Origin: a bacterium
Lineage (GTDB): Bacteria; Hydrothermota; UBA3072; B12-G15
NCBI GenBank assembly: GCA_003646055.1
Contig: QNDZ01000086.1
Span: forward strand, 1 to 7,044
Direction: 5' to 3'
DNA: 7,044 bases
Part shown: piece by piece, positions 6,814 to 7,044 of the stretch
Layout: each line of letters opens with the position of its first letter
Numbering within the stretch: the stretch's first letter is position 1
Program-made: the position numbers and the translations under genes
The notes under the pieces: model-generated
Told to the model about the DNA's origin: nothing
The model's database searches: none
What the model saw: the letters and a program-made list of their open reading frames with translations, nothing else

Positions 6814-7044
6814 TTCACCTCCTTGATTATTATGATTTTTTCGCCCCTTTTCACCATACTCAACTTCTTCCGTGCAAGTCTTTCAATCTCCTTTTTATCA
6901 GAGAGTATCTTCTTTATCTCCTCCTCAAGTATGATTTTTTTTGCCTCAAGTTCTGATGCCCTTGCCTTCAACTGTTTTTCCTTCCTCTTCATTCTCATTA
7001 TTGAAACTATCCCGAACCTTCCAAAGGTAAGGTAGAGGATAACC
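6810..7044 (-). CDS. FtsB/DivIC-type septum formation initiator protein (5'-truncated)
   Basis: The frame stays open to the right edge, giving 77 complete codons, so the ATG at 6998 is internal and the real start lies beyond 7044. The visible protein begins with the end of a transmembrane segment (VILYLTFGRFGIVSI), where FG..G matches the juxtamembrane motif of FtsB/DivIC proteins. A charged coiled coil follows (about 17-55, KEKQLKARASELEAKK onward). The protein ends with the family's closing pattern: EIERLARKKLSMVKRGEKIIII, read here as two parts, EIERLARKKL and SMVKRGEKIIII. These bitopic proteins (PF04977) bind FtsL and FtsQ/DivIB in the divisome. Only part of the membrane helix and the short cytoplasmic N-terminus should be missing, since such proteins are about 90-105 residues. 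FtsB and DivIC cannot be separated from this fragment, so no gene symbol is given. The stop overlaps the ftcD start (ATGA). Confidence 0.86.
   Translation of the reverse strand, partial: VILYLTFGRFGIVSIMRMKRKEKQLKARASELEAKKIILEEEIKKILSDKKEIERLARKKLSMVKRGEKIIIIKEVK
6815..6824 (-). promoter_or_regulatory. Full-length Shine-Dalgarno before ftcD, inside the upstream gene
   Basis: On the minus strand AAGGAGGTGA is a ten-base match to the usual anti-Shine-Dalgarno end of bacterial 16S rRNA. The GGAGG core is 4 bases from the ATG at 6813, which is slightly short spacing. It lies within the last codons of the ftsB-like gene, whose TGA overlaps the start as ATGA (6813-6810). Confidence 0.8.

Noticed and set aside
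6452..7035. Plus-strand open frames at 6452-6826, 6568-7035 and 6681-6956
   Set aside because: They are antisense to ftcD and the ftsB-like gene; the hydrophobic Phe/Ser-rich products are what reverse-complemented Lys/Glu-rich coiled-coil codons give.

Overview
The window looks like chromosomal DNA from an uncultivated or anaerobic Gram-negative-type bacterium. A very large surface or secreted protein ends in a Por/T9SS type-A-like sorting domain. The architecture (LVIVD repeats, then Ig-like, then a 'GWNQIGNPF' module, then the sorting tail) resembles proteins I associate with WOR-3/Hydrothermae/Stahlbacteria-like candidate phyla and other FCB-related lineages. This placement is an inference from protein style; the window holds no rRNA or other phylogenetic marker.

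Layout. Bases 1-4470 (+) encode the C-terminal 1,489 residues of a giant extracellular protein whose start lies off the left edge. About 21 LVIVD-type repeats of roughly 42 residues (58-2643) are followed by Ig-like and wrap-up modules and a C-terminal sorting domain. After a 67-bp gap with a strong Shine-Dalgarno, a 107-residue single-pass membrane protein with a proline-rich tail (4538-4861, +) is probably co-transcribed. Its 3' end overlaps, tail to tail, a minus-strand YkvA/DUF1232 membrane protein gene (4773-5129).

The minus strand is read from the right edge. A 5'-truncated FtsB/DivIC-type division protein (7044-6810) is joined by an ATGA stop/start overlap to a bifunctional glutamate formimidoyltransferase/formimidoyl-THF cyclodeaminase (6813-5158). 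A GC-rich hairpin with a T-run, which even includes part of the FTCD stop codon, ends that unit (about 5159-5133) and sits directly against the presumed ykvA start.

How the genes work together: the two plus-strand genes are envelope or surface genes, although the function of the small one is unknown. The minus-strand pair joins a division-septum factor to a folate one-carbon/histidine-catabolism enzyme; no hut gene or other pathway partner is visible. I see no CRISPR, tRNA, rRNA, transposase, integrase or phage gene. No stretch longer than 300 bases lacks a gene. The window reads as ordinary chromosome with one striking repeat protein and unusually tight, overlapping gene junctions, and I do not see strong evidence for a new multi-gene system.
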